In this document: positions 1-10,987 of the stretch, piece after piece
How the letters are laid out: every line of letters begins with the position of its first letter
Position numbering within the stretch: position 1 is the stretch's first letter
Origin: Corynebacterium sp. CNCTC7651
Lineage (GTDB): Bacteria > Actinomycetota > Actinomycetes > Mycobacteriales > Mycobacteriaceae
Assembly: GCF_021496665.1 (NCBI RefSeq)
Contig: NZ_CP071246.1
Coordinates: 682,001-746,000, forward strand
Reading direction: 5' to 3'
Length of the DNA stretch: 64,000 bases
The notes under the pieces: model-generated
Told to the model about the DNA's origin: nothing
The model's input: only the letters and a program-made list of their open reading frames with translations
The model's database searches: none
Program-made: the position numbers and the translations under genes

Positions 1-164
1 CGGCGGGCGCGTTTTTGGCCAGCCCTGTAGAGGACCAGCAGCGCGTGTGGCCCACGGAAGAGTTTGAGCTTGCCCGCAGCCGGGTGGAAACCACGCTGCC
101 GGAAGATGACCTGTTCGCCGGTATTACCCCCGAGGAGACCGGCATGAAGGAGGCAGACGCATGA
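1..164 (+). CDS. mca: Mycothiol S-conjugate amidase, C-terminal end (partial)
   Basis: The reading frame is open from the window edge to TGA at 162-164 and encodes about 53 residues ending in acidic, charged sequence with [15 protein letters not shown] and [10 protein letters not shown]. This resembles the C-terminus of actinobacterial Mca, the metalloamidase that cleaves mycothiol conjugates during detoxification. The identification also rests on synteny: in mycobacteria and corynebacteria mca is followed by a small membrane protein and a short isoprenyl transferase, as here. The stop overlaps the next start by ATGA, which implies translational coupling. The catalytic part lies outside the window. 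Confidence 0.7.
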   Translation, partial: AGAFLASPVEDQQRVWPTEEFELARSRVETTLPEDDLFAGITPEETGMKEADA

Positions 165-463
165 TCGCCCAACTGAACACCGCAGTGATCAACGCCAGCG
201 GGTTCGTTCTTGCGCAGCAGCCGGCGCAGACGCCGGTGGGCCCGGACTTCGGCAAAGCCTCGCCGGTCGGGTTGCTGCTCATCGTCGCGCTGGCCGTTGT
301 GGTGCTCTCCCTCGGCTATGCCTTCCACCGCCGCTATTCCCGCTTCCGCCGCCGCCAGGTGTTTGCGGAAATGCACGGCATCGACCCGTTCGATGAGGAG
401 GCCGTGACGCGTGCAATGGCAGAGGCTGGCGTGCTGGACCGTCGCAAGAAGGGGTTCCTCTAG
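161..463 (+). CDS. Small single-pass membrane protein downstream of mca
   Basis: A 100-residue protein. It has a short N-terminal segment, one hydrophobic helix at about residues 36-54 ([19 protein letters not shown]), and then a basic, arginine-rich cytoplasmic tail. Its ATG overlaps the mca stop by four bases, so it is probably translated with mca. A protein of this size and type sits at the same place in related genomes, but its function is unknown. The next gene starts 27 bases downstream, so a common transcript is likely. Confidence 0.7.
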   Translation: MIAQLNTAVINASGFVLAQQPAQTPVGPDFGKASPVGLLLIVALAVVVLSLGYAFHRRYSRFRRRQVFAEMHGIDPFDEEAVTRAMAEAGVLDRRKKGFL

Positions 464-489
464 GCGGTCGCGCCAGTAATATTGGGGGC

Positions 490-1260
490 GTGGCTGTGCT
501 TGAGACTCTCCTGTACCCGCTCTATGAGGCGCGGCTGAAACGCGAACTGCGCGGTAAGCCTCGGCCACGCCACATCGCGGTGATGGCGGATGGCAACCGT
601 CGCTGGGCGCGGGAGTCCGGCTTTACCGATATTTCTCATGGCCACCGCGCGGGCGCCGCGAAGATCGGCGAGTTGGTGCGCTGGTCCGCAGAGATGGATG
701 TGGATGTAGTCACCATCTACCTCCTGTCCACCGAGAACTTGAAGCGCACATCTGAGGAGGTGGAGCTCCTCTTCGCCATCATCTCGGATGTGATCGATGA
801 CTTGGCTGCGGAGCACTATTCCTGCCGCGTGCGATTGGTCGGCCACCTCAACCTGCTCCCGCCGGAGGTTGCGCAGCGGATGCAGGCTTCTGCCGATGCC
901 ACGACGGGCAAGGCAGGCCTGACCGTCAACATCGCCGTGGGCTACGGCGGCCGTCAGGAAATCGTGGATGCCGTGCGCGCGCTGATTGAGCGCGAGGCCG
1001 ACGCGGGCACGCCCGCCGCAGGCCTGGCGGACCGCGTCACCGTGGAATCCATCGGCGAGCACCTCTACACCTCCGGCCAGCCGGACCCGGACCTGGTGAT
1101 CCGCACCTCCGGCGAACAGCGCCTCTCCGGGTTCTTGATCTGGCAAGCCGCCTACTCCGAGATCTGGTTCACCGACACGTACTGGCCGGCCTTCCGCAAG
1201 ATCGACTTCCTGCGCGCGCTGCGCGACTACTCGCAGCGCAACCGTCGCTTTGGCAAGTAG
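490..1260 (+). CDS. Short-chain cis-isoprenyl diphosphate synthase (UppS family)
   Basis: A 256-residue cis-prenyltransferase. The family signature HIAVMADGNRRWA lies at residues 28-40 with catalytic Asp34, followed by RWSAEMDVDVVTIYLLSTEN and, near the C-terminus, DLVIRTSGEQRLSGFLIWQ. The enzyme condenses isopentenyl diphosphate with an allylic diphosphate to feed polyprenyl phosphate synthesis for the cell wall. The position after mca and before coaA matches mycobacterial Rv1086, which makes omega,E,Z-farnesyl diphosphate rather than long undecaprenyl chains. That assignment of chain length is inference from synteny. The GTG start at 490 is the first in frame and precedes the conserved fold. 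Corynebacteria usually encode a second, longer-chain paralogue elsewhere. Confidence 0.9.
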   Translation: MAVLETLLYPLYEARLKRELRGKPRPRHIAVMADGNRRWARESGFTDISHGHRAGAAKIGELVRWSAEMDVDVVTIYLLSTENLKRTSEEVELLFAIISDVIDDLAAEHYSCRVRLVGHLNLLPPEVAQRMQASADATTGKAGLTVNIAVGYGGRQEIVDAVRALIEREADAGTPAAGLADRVTVESIGEHLYTSGQPDPDLVIRTSGEQRLSGFLIWQAAYSEIWFTDTYWPAFRKIDFLRALRDYSQRNRRFGK

Positions 1261-1280
1261 GGGCTTTTCGCTTTACGACG

Positions 1281-2225
1281 TTAGATTTTGCGCATCCGCA
1301 CCCGCTGCACCGTGTGGTCGTGGCCCTTACGCAGTACCAGCGACGCGCGGACGCGCGTGGGCAGAATGTTTTCCACCAGGTTCGGCAGGTTGATGGTCTG
1401 CCAGAGCTCGCGGGCTTTGAGCGTGGCTTGGGAATCGTCCAAGTCCGCGTAGTTGGCAAAGTGGGCGCCGGGCTCCCGGAACGCTGTCTGGCGCAGTTTG
1501 AGGAAGCGGTCGATGTACCAGCGCTCAATGTCCTCGGTCTTCGCGTCCACGTAGATGGAGAAGTCGAACAGGTCCGACACCATGAGGGTGGGGCCGGTCT
1601 GCAGCACGTTCAAGCCCTCGAGGATCAAGATGTCCGGCTTGCGCACCTCAATGTGCTCGCCGGGAAGGATGTCGTAGGCCTTGTGGGAGTAAATGGGCGC
1701 GGTGACCAGCGGCTGGCCGGATTTCACCTCGGTGACAAAGCGCATGAGGTTACGCCGGTCGTAGGACTCCGGGAAGCCCTTGCGCTGCATCAGGCCGCGC
1801 TCTTTCAGCACCTCGGTGGGGTAGAGGAACCCGTCAGTGGTGATCAGGTCCACGCGAGGGTGGGATTCCCAGCGCTGCAATAGCACCTGGAGCACGCGGG
1901 CGGTGGTGGACTTGCCCACGGCGACGGACCCGGCGAGGCCGATAACAAAAGGGACGTGGCCCGGGTCGCCGCCGATAAAGCTTTCGGTGGAGGAGATGAG
2001 CTGCTGACGTGCGCTCACCTGCAGGTGGATGAGGCGGGAGATCGGCAGGTAGATGTCTTCGACCTCTTTCAGGTCGAGGTTCTCGCCGATGCCGCTGAGC
2101 TCCGCCACCTCTTCTTCTGTGAGCACCTGGGGCATCGCGGCGCGGCGCTGCTTCCAATCGTTGCGATGGAAGTCAAGGTACGGGCTCGAGTCGGCGCCGC
2201 GGTGTGCTTTGGACATAGGCGCCAT
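1281..2225 (-). CDS. coaA: Type I pantothenate kinase
   Basis: About 314 residues, the normal length for bacterial CoaA. It catalyses ATP-dependent phosphorylation of pantothenate, the first step of CoA synthesis. The Walker A motif GSVAVGKST is at residues 99-107, and [28 protein letters not shown] and [11 protein letters not shown] are typical of the family. Two in-frame ATGs lie close together at 2225 and 2216, and neither has a clear Shine-Dalgarno sequence, so the exact start is uncertain and translation may be leaderless. A much longer open frame runs upstream antisense to glyA, but it lacks family similarity there. The gene is divergent from glyA and convergent with the isoprenyl transferase. 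Confidence 0.93.
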   Translation of the reverse strand: MAPMSKAHRGADSSPYLDFHRNDWKQRRAAMPQVLTEEEVAELSGIGENLDLKEVEDIYLPISRLIHLQVSARQQLISSTESFIGGDPGHVPFVIGLAGSVAVGKSTTARVLQVLLQRWESHPRVDLITTDGFLYPTEVLKERGLMQRKGFPESYDRRNLMRFVTEVKSGQPLVTAPIYSHKAYDILPGEHIEVRKPDILILEGLNVLQTGPTLMVSDLFDFSIYVDAKTEDIERWYIDRFLKLRQTAFREPGAHFANYADLDDSQATLKARELWQTINLPNLVENILPTRVRASLVLRKGHDHTVQRVRMRKI

Positions 2226-2239
2226 TGTTGCATTCGTCG

Positions 2240-2282
2240 ATAAGCGGGCTGCGCTGGGGCACGCTCCATACCCGCTTATACT
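2240..2282. promoter_or_regulatory. coaA-glyA divergent promoter region with long inverted repeat
   Basis: A perfect 9-base inverted repeat, ATAAGCGGG at 2240-2248 and CCCGCTTAT at 2271-2279, is separated by 22 bases. A -10-like TATACT for glyA overlaps the right arm at 2277-2282. The arrangement suggests an operator affecting one or both divergent genes. The binding protein cannot be named from the sequence. Confidence 0.4.
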
Positions 2283-2321
2283 TGGGCTGAACCACGACAA
2301 GCAATACCGTGAAAGGACCCG

Positions 2322-3620
2322 GTGCACGTGTCTGAAGATTTCCGCTACCAGGATCTCGCATCCTTTGACCCTGAGGTGCATGCCGCGATCGTCGGCGAGC
2401 TGGACCGCCAGCGAGGCACCCTGGAGATGATCGCCTCCGAGAACTTCGTGCCGCGCTCGGTGCTGCAGGCGCAGGGTTCCGTGTTCACCAACAAGTACGC
2501 GGAGGGCTACCCGGGTCGCCGCTACTACGGCGGCTGCGAGCACGCCGACGTTGTGGAGGACCTGGCTCGTGAACGTGCGAAGGCAGTGTTTGGTGCGCAG
2601 TATGCGAACGTGCAGCCGCACTCCGGCGCACAGGCAAACGCGGCTGTGCTGATGGCACTGGCAGAGCCGGGCGACACCATCCTGGGCCTCTCCCTGGCCC
2701 ACGGCGGCCACCTCACCCACGGCATGAAGATCAACTTCTCCGGCCGGCTGTACAACGTCGCGGCGTACGAGGTTGAAGAGGATACGCACCTGATCGACAT
2801 GGCCAAGCTGCGCGAGCAGGCGCGCGAGGTGAAGCCGAAGGTGATCATCGCCGGCTGGTCCGCGTACCCGCGCCACGAGGATTTCGCGGAATTCCGCTCC
2901 ATCGCGGATGAGGTCGGCGCTTACCTGTGGGTGGATATGGCCCACTTCGCTGGCCTGGTTGCTGCCGGCCTGCACCCGTCCCCGGTCCCGCACGCGCACG
3001 TGGTGTCTTCCACCGTGCACAAGACCCTGGGCGGCCCGCGCTCCGGCTTCATCCTCACCAACGATCTGGAGCTGCACAAGAAGCTCAACTCCGCGGTCTT
3101 CCCGGGCCAGCAGGGCGGCCCACTCATGCACGCGGTGGCCGCGAAGGCGACCGCGTTCAAGATCGCGGCGATGGATGAGTTCAAGGACCGCCAGCAGCGC
3201 ACGCTGGACGGCGCGCGCATCCTGGCGGAGCGCCTGATGCAGGACGACGCCCGCGAGGCAGGCGTCGGCGTCGTTTCCGGCGGCACCGACGTGCACCTGG
3301 TGCTGGTGGACCTGCGCAATTCCGAGATGGATGGTCAGCAAGCGGAGGATCTGCTGCACGAGGCAGGCATCACCGTCAACCGCAATGCCGTGCCGTTCGA
3401 CCCGCGTCCGCCGGCCGTCACCTCCGGCCTGCGCATCGGCACCTCCGCGCTGGCCACTCGCGGCTTCGGGGAGGAGGATTTCCGCGAGGTTGCGGAGATC
3501 ATCGCGGAGACGCTGATCAAGGGCAAGGACGCAGACATGGCCGCGCTGCACGCGCGCTCCGCTGCGCTTGGCGAGAAGTACCCGCTCTACCCGGGTATTG
3601 AGGATTGGAAGATGCTCTAA
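2322..3620 (+). CDS. glyA: Serine hydroxymethyltransferase
   Basis: A 432-residue PLP enzyme that interconverts serine and glycine and charges tetrahydrofolate with a one-carbon unit. The family signature [15 protein letters not shown] contains the PLP lysine at about residue 234. The N-terminal [15 protein letters not shown] and [13 protein letters not shown], and [12 protein letters not shown] near the C-terminus, are all typical. GTG at 2322 has GAAAGGA five bases upstream; a second GTG two codons later is possible. The length equals other actinobacterial GlyA proteins. It is transcribed away from coaA and ends five bases from the convergent DUF5997 gene. Confidence 0.95.
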   Translation: MHVSEDFRYQDLASFDPEVHAAIVGELDRQRGTLEMIASENFVPRSVLQAQGSVFTNKYAEGYPGRRYYGGCEHADVVEDLARERAKAVFGAQYANVQPHSGAQANAAVLMALAEPGDTILGLSLAHGGHLTHGMKINFSGRLYNVAAYEVEEDTHLIDMAKLREQAREVKPKVIIAGWSAYPRHEDFAEFRSIADEVGAYLWVDMAHFAGLVAAGLHPSPVPHAHVVSSTVHKTLGGPRSGFILTNDLELHKKLNSAVFPGQQGGPLMHAVAAKATAFKIAAMDEFKDRQQRTLDGARILAERLMQDDAREAGVGVVSGGTDVHLVLVDLRNSEMDGQQAEDLLHEAGITVNRNAVPFDPRPPAVTSGLRIGTSALATRGFGEEDFREVAEIIAETLIKGKDADMAALHARSAALGEKYPLYPGIEDWKML

Positions 3621-3625
3621 CGCAT

Positions 3626-3985
3626 CTACGCGTCCGCCGCAGGCCCGCGCTCTTCCGCCAGGGAGGTGCGGGCCTTTCGCAACCATTCGGGCTGATCGGC
3701 CAAGAGCGCCTTGATCTCCTCTGTGGTCAGCGGCTCATCCATCCCGTTGTTCTTCAGTGCGGTGATGGTGATGCCGAGCTTGCGCGCGACCTCCGGGCGT
3801 GGGTGCGGCCCGTTGCGGCGCAGCTCGGCCAACCACTCCGGCGGGTTATCCTGCAATTCGCGCAGCTCAGCGTGGGTCACAGCGCCCTGCTGGAACTCCT
3901 CCGGGGCGGCGGGGAGGTAGATCCCCAGCTTCTTCGCGGCGGTGGCGGGCTTCATGGCGGTGCCGGAAGGCATCTGGTCAGTCAT
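3626..3985 (-). CDS. DUF5997 family protein
   Basis: A 119-residue soluble protein starting [24 protein letters not shown]. It contains [39 protein letters not shown], which looks like a helical, HTH-like module. The match is to a conserved actinobacterial family of unknown function that is usually encoded divergently from a LysR-substrate-domain protein, as here (25 bases between the two starts). The ATG at 3985 is preferred over the upstream ATG at 4051 because the family similarity begins there and the longer form would overlap the divergent gene. Confidence 0.8.
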   Translation of the reverse strand: MTDQMPSGTAMKPATAAKKLGIYLPAAPEEFQQGAVTHAELRELQDNPPEWLAELRRNGPHPRPEVARKLGITITALKNNGMDEPLTTEEIKALLADQPEWLRKARTSLAEERGPAADA

Positions 3986-4010
3986 GGGGAAAACGGTAGC
4001 ATTTTCTTCC

Positions 4011-4673
4011 ATGCTCACCATTGGGTTTGTCACCGGCACAGAGCCCGGCAAATGGTTCCGGCGCTATGAGGAATTCTCGGGCGCACGCTTGACGACGGTC
4101 CCTTCAGACGACCCAGTTCCCCTCCTCAGCGCCGAAGGCGAAGCAGGCCGCGCCGACATTGTGCTCACCCGGCTACCGGATGCGCGCGTGGGGGAGGAAC
4201 ACCACGTTGTGCGGCTCTACGAGGAGGCGCGTGGTGTCGCGGTGCCCAAGGACTCCGTATACGCGGAGGTGGGCGAGGCTGTCGAGGCGGGGGAACTGGC
4301 AGACGAGATCGTGAACTTCTCCTACGCGCCTGGCGCGGACATCGATGAGCTGCGTGGCGCGCTGCAGGTGGTCGCCGCGAACGTGGGTGTCGCGTACGCG
4401 CCCCTGCCTGTGCTGAAAGCGCTGAGCAAGAAGCAGGTGGTCCCGCTTGGGCTGGTGGGCAGTGACGGTGTTGACACCGAGGTTGCTCTCGTGTGGCTGA
4501 AGGAGCGCGACGGCGACGAGATTCAAGATTTTGTGGGGATTGCGAAGGGGCGCTCCCCGCGATCGTCGAGAAGCTCTCAAGCCCCGGCGAAGCGTGCGGC
4601 GAAAAAGCCTGCTCAAAAGCGGGTGCGGAAGCAACCCCAAGGTGCAGTGGCGCGCAACCGGAAGCGGCGCTAG
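4011..4673 (+). CDS. LysR-type substrate-binding domain protein without HTH
   Basis: A 220-residue protein. Residues 1-185 resemble a periplasmic-binding-like effector domain of LysR regulators (MLTIGFVTGTEPGKWFRRYEE, then alternating alpha/beta segments). No helix-turn-helix domain precedes it. The C-terminus is a highly basic Lys/Arg/Ala tail (about residues 188-220) that could contact nucleic acid, which is an inference. The ATG at 4011 gives the natural start of the fold; the longer open frame from 3942 would run into the divergent DUF5997 gene. The pair is a conserved actinobacterial arrangement of unknown role. Confidence 0.75.
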   Translation: MLTIGFVTGTEPGKWFRRYEEFSGARLTTVPSDDPVPLLSAEGEAGRADIVLTRLPDARVGEEHHVVRLYEEARGVAVPKDSVYAEVGEAVEAGELADEIVNFSYAPGADIDELRGALQVVAANVGVAYAPLPVLKALSKKQVVPLGLVGSDGVDTEVALVWLKERDGDEIQDFVGIAKGRSPRSSRSSQAPAKRAAKKPAQKRVRKQPQGAVARNRKRR

Positions 4674-4766
4674 TGCCCCCGGATGGGTGTGTCGGAAAAA
4701 CGTCGACACGACAATTTTCTGCATAATGGGCAACGGCTCAAAAGAACGATGAAAGGTATTACTAAG

Positions 4767-5369
4767 ATGAACCGTAAGATTGTTGCTTCCGCTACTGCAC
4801 TCGCACTTGCAACCGGCCTGGTTGCTTGCTCTAACGATGAGCAGGCCACCGAGGTCGTGACCGAGACGGCAACCGCGACCGACACCGCTACGGCAACCGT
4901 GCCTGCGGAGACCGAGACCGCTTCCTCCACCGCTACCGAGACCGTGACCTCTTCCGCTTCCGGCGCCGCAGCTGCTGGCGCGGACGCCACCCAGGAGATC
5001 ACCCTGGCAGACGGCAAGACCGCGCTTGTTCCGCAGGGTGTTGTGGACACCATGGACAAGTACGCCGAGTCTGAGTGGGGCGAGCCGACCGCAGTCGAGG
5101 AGATCGACGGCGGCTGGGTTGTCACCTACGACGGCGAGCACTACATCACCTGGAAGGAGTCCACCGGCGGCTCCCCGATCTGGGGCGAGATCGCGAACTC
5201 CTGGCTGAACGACGTGCGCGGCGCACGCACCGTTGGCTTCCCGCTGATGCCGGAGACCCCGAACACCGACGGTTCTGGCTGGAACCAGGAGTTCGAGAAC
5301 GGCACCATCGACTGGTCCCGCGACGGCGCTGCAGACGCTCCGTTCAAGGCAACCGTGAACGCAAAGTAA
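4767..5369 (+). CDS. LGFP-repeat lipoprotein
   Basis: A 200-residue secreted lipoprotein. MNRKIVASATALALATGLVAC is a signal peptide with lipobox LVAC (Cys21). A Thr/Glu/Ala-rich linker follows at about residues 25-75. The C-terminal part carries LGFP-type repeats (SEWGEPTAVEEIDGGWVVTYDGEHYITW and GFPLMPETPNTDGSGWNQEFENGTIDW), a module that associates corynebacterial proteins with the envelope. ATG at 4767 has GAAAGG ten bases upstream and directly precedes the signal peptide. A plausible -10 element CATAAT lies at 4722-4727. Transcription probably ends at the hairpin at 5402. Confidence 0.85.
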   Translation: MNRKIVASATALALATGLVACSNDEQATEVVTETATATDTATATVPAETETASSTATETVTSSASGAAAAGADATQEITLADGKTALVPQGVVDTMDKYAESEWGEPTAVEEIDGGWVVTYDGEHYITWKESTGGSPIWGEIANSWLNDVRGARTVGFPLMPETPNTDGSGWNQEFENGTIDWSRDGAADAPFKATVNAK

Positions 5370-5401
5370 GCGTGTAGCGCGTTCAGTAGCGCGCAAAAGG
5401 G

Positions 5402-5433
5402 AAGGCCTCGTCCAGTGCGGACGGGGCCTTTTC
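5402..5433 (+). terminator. Rho-independent terminator
   Basis: A strong hairpin with arms AAGGCCTCGTCC and GGACGGGGCCTT (one G-T wobble), a five-base loop and a short T run. It lies 32 bases after the lipoprotein stop and before the convergent MFS gene, and may serve both strands. Confidence 0.85.
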
Positions 5434-5451
5434 GTGTGCGGTGGGAAAGCG

Positions 5452-7014
5452 TTAGCTCAGGTCCTCCTTGAGTTTTTCTTCCTTCACGGGGAGAAGGAGC
5501 AGCAGGGAGAGGACTGCCAGCGGGACCATGAGGAGGAACACGGGGGTCAGTCCGTCGTTGTAGCTGCTGAGCACCACTGCTTTGAGTTCCGGCGGCAGCT
5601 GGCTCACCAGCTCCGGGGTAAGGCTGTTGGCGGCGCCCTCGTTGAACGTCTCGGCGTACGCGGCGCCCTCCGGGCCCATGTTGGCGAGTGCCTCCGGCAA
5701 CCGCTCCTCGAGGCGGGTGCGCATGCCGTGGATGAAGAGCGAACCGGAAAGGGATGCGCCGATGGCGGAACCGATTTGGCGGAAAAAGTTGTTGGTGGAC
5801 GTGGCGGTGCCCACTACGGCGATAGGGAAGGAGTTCTGCACAATGAGCACAAGCACCTGCATGACCAAGCCCAAGCCGAACCCGAAGATGAACATGTAGA
5901 CACCCAGGGTGGTCAGCGTCGTCTCCGGGGTGAGTGTGGAGAAGAGGTAGAGGCCCACGGTGGTCACAGCCATGCCGACAATCGGGTAGATCTTGTACTT
6001 GCCGGTGCGCGAAATGATGAATCCCACGCCCATGCCTGTGGCCAGCATGCCGATAACCATCGGCAGCATCATGAGGCCGGCTGCGGTCGGGCTCATCTCG
6101 TGCACCATCTGGAGGTAGGTGGGCAGGTATGCAAGGCCGGACGTCATGGCGAAACCGAGGACCGTACCGGCCAGGGTGGTAAGCACCATGTTCCGGTTGC
6201 GAAACAGGCCCAGCGGGATGAGCGGATCGTCAGCCCGCAGCTCCACGATCACAAACGCCACGGAGGCGACCGCGGCAATGCTTGCGGTGGCGATGATGGT
6301 GGGGGAGGTCCACTCGTACTGCGTGCCGCCCCACGTGGTGGTGAGAATGAGCGAGGTTGTGGCGGTGGCCATGAGCACCGTGCCCAGCCAGTCCACGTCC
6401 ATGCCCTTCGCGGAGCCGCGGCGCAGGTGCAGCACAGCGGCGGACACGCCCATCGCGAGCAGGCCCAGCGGGATGTTCATCCACAGCGCCCAGCGCCAGC
6501 CGGGGCCGTCCGTGAACCAACCACCCATCACGGGGCCAAGGACGGAGGCGACACCGAAGACGGCGCCCATCACACCCATGTACTTGCCGCGCTCCCGGGC
6601 GGGAACGACCTCGGCGATGATGGATTGGGAATTGATCATCATGCCGCCGGCGCCGAAGCCCTGGATGGCGCGGCCGATGATGAGCAGCTCCATCGAGTTA
6701 GCGAAGCCGCCGACGGTGGAGCCGATGACAAACAGGGCGATACCGAAGATGTACAGCCACTTGCGGCCGAGGACGTCGCCCAGTTTGCCGTTGATCGGCA
6801 TCGCGATCGTCTGGCACACCAGGAACGCGGAGATGACCCAGCTCATGTGGTTCACGCCGCCGAGCTCGCCGACGATAGTGGGGAGCGCCGTGGAGAAGAT
6901 CATCTGCCCCAGCGAGCTCATCATCATGGTGGTGAGCAGCGCGGCAAACACCAAGCCGACGTTTGGAGCTGGCTGATCTTGCGTCTGATTATCTGCGGTT
7001 TGGTTGTCTTGCAC
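5452..7014 (-). CDS. MFS drug exporter, DHA2 (EmrB/QacA-like) family
   Basis: A 520-residue, 14-helix major facilitator transporter. It has a polar N-terminal tail and motif A-like [16 protein letters not shown]. Motif C-type [10 protein letters not shown] follows [13 protein letters not shown]. The C-terminal cytoplasmic end is charged ([12 protein letters not shown]). The family exports drugs or amphiphilic compounds by proton antiport, but the substrate cannot be read from the sequence. The gene starts 21 bases downstream of the membrane-anchored protein at 7036-7548, so the two are probably co-transcribed from the promoter beyond 7548. Confidence 0.9.
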   Translation of the reverse strand: MQDNQTADNQTQDQPAPNVGLVFAALLTTMMMSSLGQMIFSTALPTIVGELGGVNHMSWVISAFLVCQTIAMPINGKLGDVLGRKWLYIFGIALFVIGSTVGGFANSMELLIIGRAIQGFGAGGMMINSQSIIAEVVPARERGKYMGVMGAVFGVASVLGPVMGGWFTDGPGWRWALWMNIPLGLLAMGVSAAVLHLRRGSAKGMDVDWLGTVLMATATTSLILTTTWGGTQYEWTSPTIIATASIAAVASVAFVIVELRADDPLIPLGLFRNRNMVLTTLAGTVLGFAMTSGLAYLPTYLQMVHEMSPTAAGLMMLPMVIGMLATGMGVGFIISRTGKYKIYPIVGMAVTTVGLYLFSTLTPETTLTTLGVYMFIFGFGLGLVMQVLVLIVQNSFPIAVVGTATSTNNFFRQIGSAIGASLSGSLFIHGMRTRLEERLPEALANMGPEGAAYAETFNEGAANSLTPELVSQLPPELKAVVLSSYNDGLTPVFLLMVPLAVLSLLLLLPVKEEKLKEDLS

Positions 7015-7035
7015 GCGCCAATGCTACTCCCGTTG

Positions 7036-7548
7036 TCACGTCACAGGCATACCGGCAGACAGCGTGCCCTCCACCAGTGCGGTGTCCCGCTCGAGGTAGG
7101 TGAGGTGTACGAGGCCAGGATCGGACGCATCGATTTCCCACCTTCCCTCCGCGCCAGGGGTGGTGTTGCAGGCATCGGTGAGCGGGTGGTTGTTCAAAGT
7201 GTCGTCGATAAGCACGGTGCAACCCGAGTCCGGGTACGTCACGGTGCCGGTGCCCCCGCCGAAGACGGCGACGGCGGGCCAGGATGGGGTGCGTGCGTGC
7301 TCGCTCAAGCTGTTGAGCATGCCGGAGTAGGTGCCGGCGGGGGCGAGCTCCGCCGCGGGCGGGCCGGGGTTTGCGGTGACGGTGACGGTGGCCGGGATGG
7401 TGTCCACCTCGGGTTCCGGCTGCGCGTACCACCACGCTGCGGCCAGCGCGATGAGGATCAGGGAGACCGCGAGCGCACCGACCCCGGCGGCGATCCAGGG
7501 TTTGTTGGAGCCGCCGGCGCCGCGCAGTTCAGAAAATGAATCAGCCAT
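7036..7548 (-). CDS. Membrane-anchored extracellular protein of unknown function
   Basis: A 170-residue protein with a short cytoplasmic N-terminus, one transmembrane helix at about residues 18-41 (WIAAGVGALAVSLILIALAAAWWY), a Pro/Thr-rich linker and an extracellular domain of about 110 residues with two cysteines (GCTVLIDD and DACNTTP) that may form a disulfide. I do not recognise the domain. It precedes the MFS gene closely on the same strand. Its likely Shine-Dalgarno sequence GGGGA lies inside the right arm of a terminator hairpin (7553-7588). Confidence 0.65.
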   Translation of the reverse strand: MADSFSELRGAGGSNKPWIAAGVGALAVSLILIALAAAWWYAQPEPEVDTIPATVTVTANPGPPAAELAPAGTYSGMLNSLSEHARTPSWPAVAVFGGGTGTVTYPDSGCTVLIDDTLNNHPLTDACNTTPGAEGRWEIDASDPGLVHLTYLERDTALVEGTLSAGMPVT

Positions 7549-7552
7549 GAAA

Positions 7553-7588
7553 AATCCCCAGCCCTTCGCGTGGATAGTGCTGGGGATT
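7553..7588 (-). terminator. Terminator after fum, overlapping the next ribosome binding site
   Basis: A perfect 10-base stem, AATCCCCAGC at 7553-7562 and GCTGGGGATT at 7579-7588. On the minus strand it is followed by a T run that leads straight into the start codon of the next gene (7548). It should end fum transcription, and its descending arm contains the only purine-rich ribosome binding site for the downstream gene. Confidence 0.75.
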
Positions 7589-7602
7589 GATCCTAGCGGG
7601 GG

Positions 7603-9003
<1,401 letters not shown>

Positions 9004-9081
9004 GATCATCCTTTGCTTTCCGTTGCAAGAGACACTTACAGCCCTCTATTATGCCTGATGGGTCACCTCGAAGGAGCCGAT

Positions 9082-9780
9082 GTGCAGCAACTCACCCCGC
9101 CACGCGCCAAAGACACCTTGATGGCAGCCGGGGCGATTGCGGCGGTATATCTGCTGCTGATTGGGCAGGGTTGGGTGCTGATCAAGGCGCAGCCCCCGCG
9201 CGATGTGGCGGTAATGGCCCTACCGGCGATAATTCTAGTTTCGTTGGTAGTGCCCACCTGGTTACTCATCCGCTACATGCGCGGCCGCGGGCTGGAGCTT
9301 GGGCTGACGCCGCTGGGGAGAGACGGGTGGCACCTGTTGTGGCGGGTCCCCGCAATAATGCTCGCTGCAGGGTTAGCGACCGGGGTGGTAGCGCCACTGC
9401 TTGGAATCTCACCGGGCGCGGACACGGCGGCGGAGTCGATCGCCGGCGAGGCGACGAATGCCATGCCGATACTGCTCGTGCTGGCTGGCTACCTGCTGCT
9501 CGGCCCGTTCATTGAGGAACTGGTCTTCCGCCGCGTCCTGTTGAACTACTTCGACACCCGCATGCCCGGATGGGCGAGTATCCTTCTGACCTCGGCGATC
9601 TTCGGAGTCGCGCACGTCGCGCCGCCAGCGATCATCTACACCTTCTTCTTCGGCATCGGCCTGGCGTGGCTGGCGCGGCTGCACAGCGGCATCACAGGCA
9701 GCTTGATCGCGCATCTAGTGAACAACACCGTGAGCAGCCTGGGCGTGTTCGCGGCGCTGTTCACACAATTGGCCGGTTAG
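9082..9780 (+). CDS. CPBP family intramembrane metalloprotease (Abi)
   Basis: A 232-residue polytopic membrane protein of the CAAX-protease / bacteriocin-processing family. The three conserved motifs are visible: EELVFR with Glu145-Glu146, FGVAHVAPP with His178, and HLVNNT with His211, which together form the metal site. AAGGAG at 9071-9076 lies five bases before GTG 9082, so this start is preferred over ATG 9058. Members process lipoproteins or prenylated peptides or give bacteriocin self-immunity; the substrate here is unknown. The stop codon overlaps the convergent glpX stop by four bases. Confidence 0.85.
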   Translation: MQQLTPPRAKDTLMAAGAIAAVYLLLIGQGWVLIKAQPPRDVAVMALPAIILVSLVVPTWLLIRYMRGRGLELGLTPLGRDGWHLLWRVPAIMLAAGLATGVVAPLLGISPGADTAAESIAGEATNAMPILLVLAGYLLLGPFIEELVFRRVLLNYFDTRMPGWASILLTSAIFGVAHVAPPAIIYTFFFGIGLAWLARLHSGITGSLIAHLVNNTVSSLGVFAALFTQLAG

Positions 9781-10787
9781 GCGTGCGGCTCGGAGTAATC
9801 CACCACGGAGTACTCCTGCAGCTTGGACAGCTTGTGGATGGACTCCACGTAGCGAACCGTGCCGGACTTGGAGCGCATCACCAGGGAGCGGGTGGTGGCG
9901 CCGTTCTTGCGGTAGGACACGCCGCGCAGCATGTCGCCGTTGGTCACGCCGGTTGCGGCGAAGTAGCAGTTGTCAGAAGCAACCAGGTCGTCGAGGGTGA
10001 GCACGCGGTCCAGGTCGTGGCCTGCAGCGAGGACGGCTTCGCGCTCCTCGTCCGACTGCGGGGCGAGCTGGCCCTGGATCTCGCCGCCCAGGCACTTCAT
10101 GGCGCAGGCCACGACGACGCCCTCCGGGGTGCCGCCGACGCCCATGGCGATGTCGATGGAGTTGGTGTCCTGCGCCGCGGCAATGGCGCCCGCGACATCG
10201 CCGTCCATGATGAAGCGGACCTTGGCGCCTGCCTTGCGGATCTCATCCACCAGCTGCACGTGGCGCGGGCGGTCCAGCACCACCACGGTGACGTCGGACG
10301 GGCGGATGCCCTTCGCCATCGCCACAGCCTTGATGTTGGCGGAGACCGGCGCGGTGATGTCGATGACGCCCTTCGCCTCGGGACCGACGGCGATCTTGTT
10401 CATGTAGAACGCGTCGCGCGGGTTGAACATGGAGCCGCGGTCAGCCGCCGCGATCACGGAGATGGCGTTCGGACGGCCCTCCGCCATCAGGCGGGTGCCG
10501 TCAACCGGGTCAACCGCGAGGTCCACCTGCGCGCCCTCGCCGTTACCAACCTGCTCACCGTTGTAGAGCATGGGCGCTTCATCCTTCTCGCCCTCGCCGA
10601 TCACGATGACGCCGTCCATGTTCACGGAGTTGATCATCTTGCGCATCGCGTCCACCGCGGCGCCGTCGCCCTCGTTCTTCTTGCCGCGGCCGACCCAACG
10701 GCCGGAGGCCAGCGCTGCCGCCTCGGTCACGCGGACGAGTTCCATCGCGAGGTTGCGATCCGGGAAGTATTCGGGCGATTCAGTCAT
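9777..10787 (-). CDS. glpX: Class II fructose-1,6-bisphosphatase
   Basis: A 336-residue gluconeogenic phosphatase that converts fructose 1,6-bisphosphate to fructose 6-phosphate. It has the GlpX motifs [42 protein letters not shown] and [10 protein letters not shown]. The ATG at 10787 is preceded by AGGAGG at a good distance, so the longer open frame to 10856 is rejected. In corynebacteria this is the main fructose bisphosphatase and lies beside a DUF4245 gene, as here. Confidence 0.95.
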   Translation of the reverse strand: MTESPEYFPDRNLAMELVRVTEAAALASGRWVGRGKKNEGDGAAVDAMRKMINSVNMDGVIVIGEGEKDEAPMLYNGEQVGNGEGAQVDLAVDPVDGTRLMAEGRPNAISVIAAADRGSMFNPRDAFYMNKIAVGPEAKGVIDITAPVSANIKAVAMAKGIRPSDVTVVVLDRPRHVQLVDEIRKAGAKVRFIMDGDVAGAIAAAQDTNSIDIAMGVGGTPEGVVVACAMKCLGGEIQGQLAPQSDEEREAVLAAGHDLDRVLTLDDLVASDNCYFAATGVTNGDMLRGVSYRKNGATTRSLVMRSKSGTVRYVESIHKLSKLQEYSVVDYSEPHA

Positions 10788-10987
10788 CGAGGGCCTCCTG
10801 AGGGCATTTGAAGCGTTCGTCGTGCATGCTGCGCGCACGGCACAGCACACCTCCATTGTGGCACTTTCTGGGGCCCGGAACCTGAGTTTTCACACCTTAA
10901 AAGGGGCACAACTCGCTTCAGTGCGTTCATCGGCCCGGGCGCGGGAGGATTCGAGCTGCGGTGAGGGCCCGTGCCATACTTGTGCCC

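Noticed and set aside
2226..3686. Upstream extension of the coaA frame
   Set aside because: It is antisense to glyA and without similarity to pantothenate kinase, whose usual N-terminus begins near 2225.
5434..7539. 701-residue plus-strand open frame
   Set aside because: It is the antisense shadow of the MFS transporter and the adjacent membrane protein. It is His/Gly/Asp-rich and has no family similarity.
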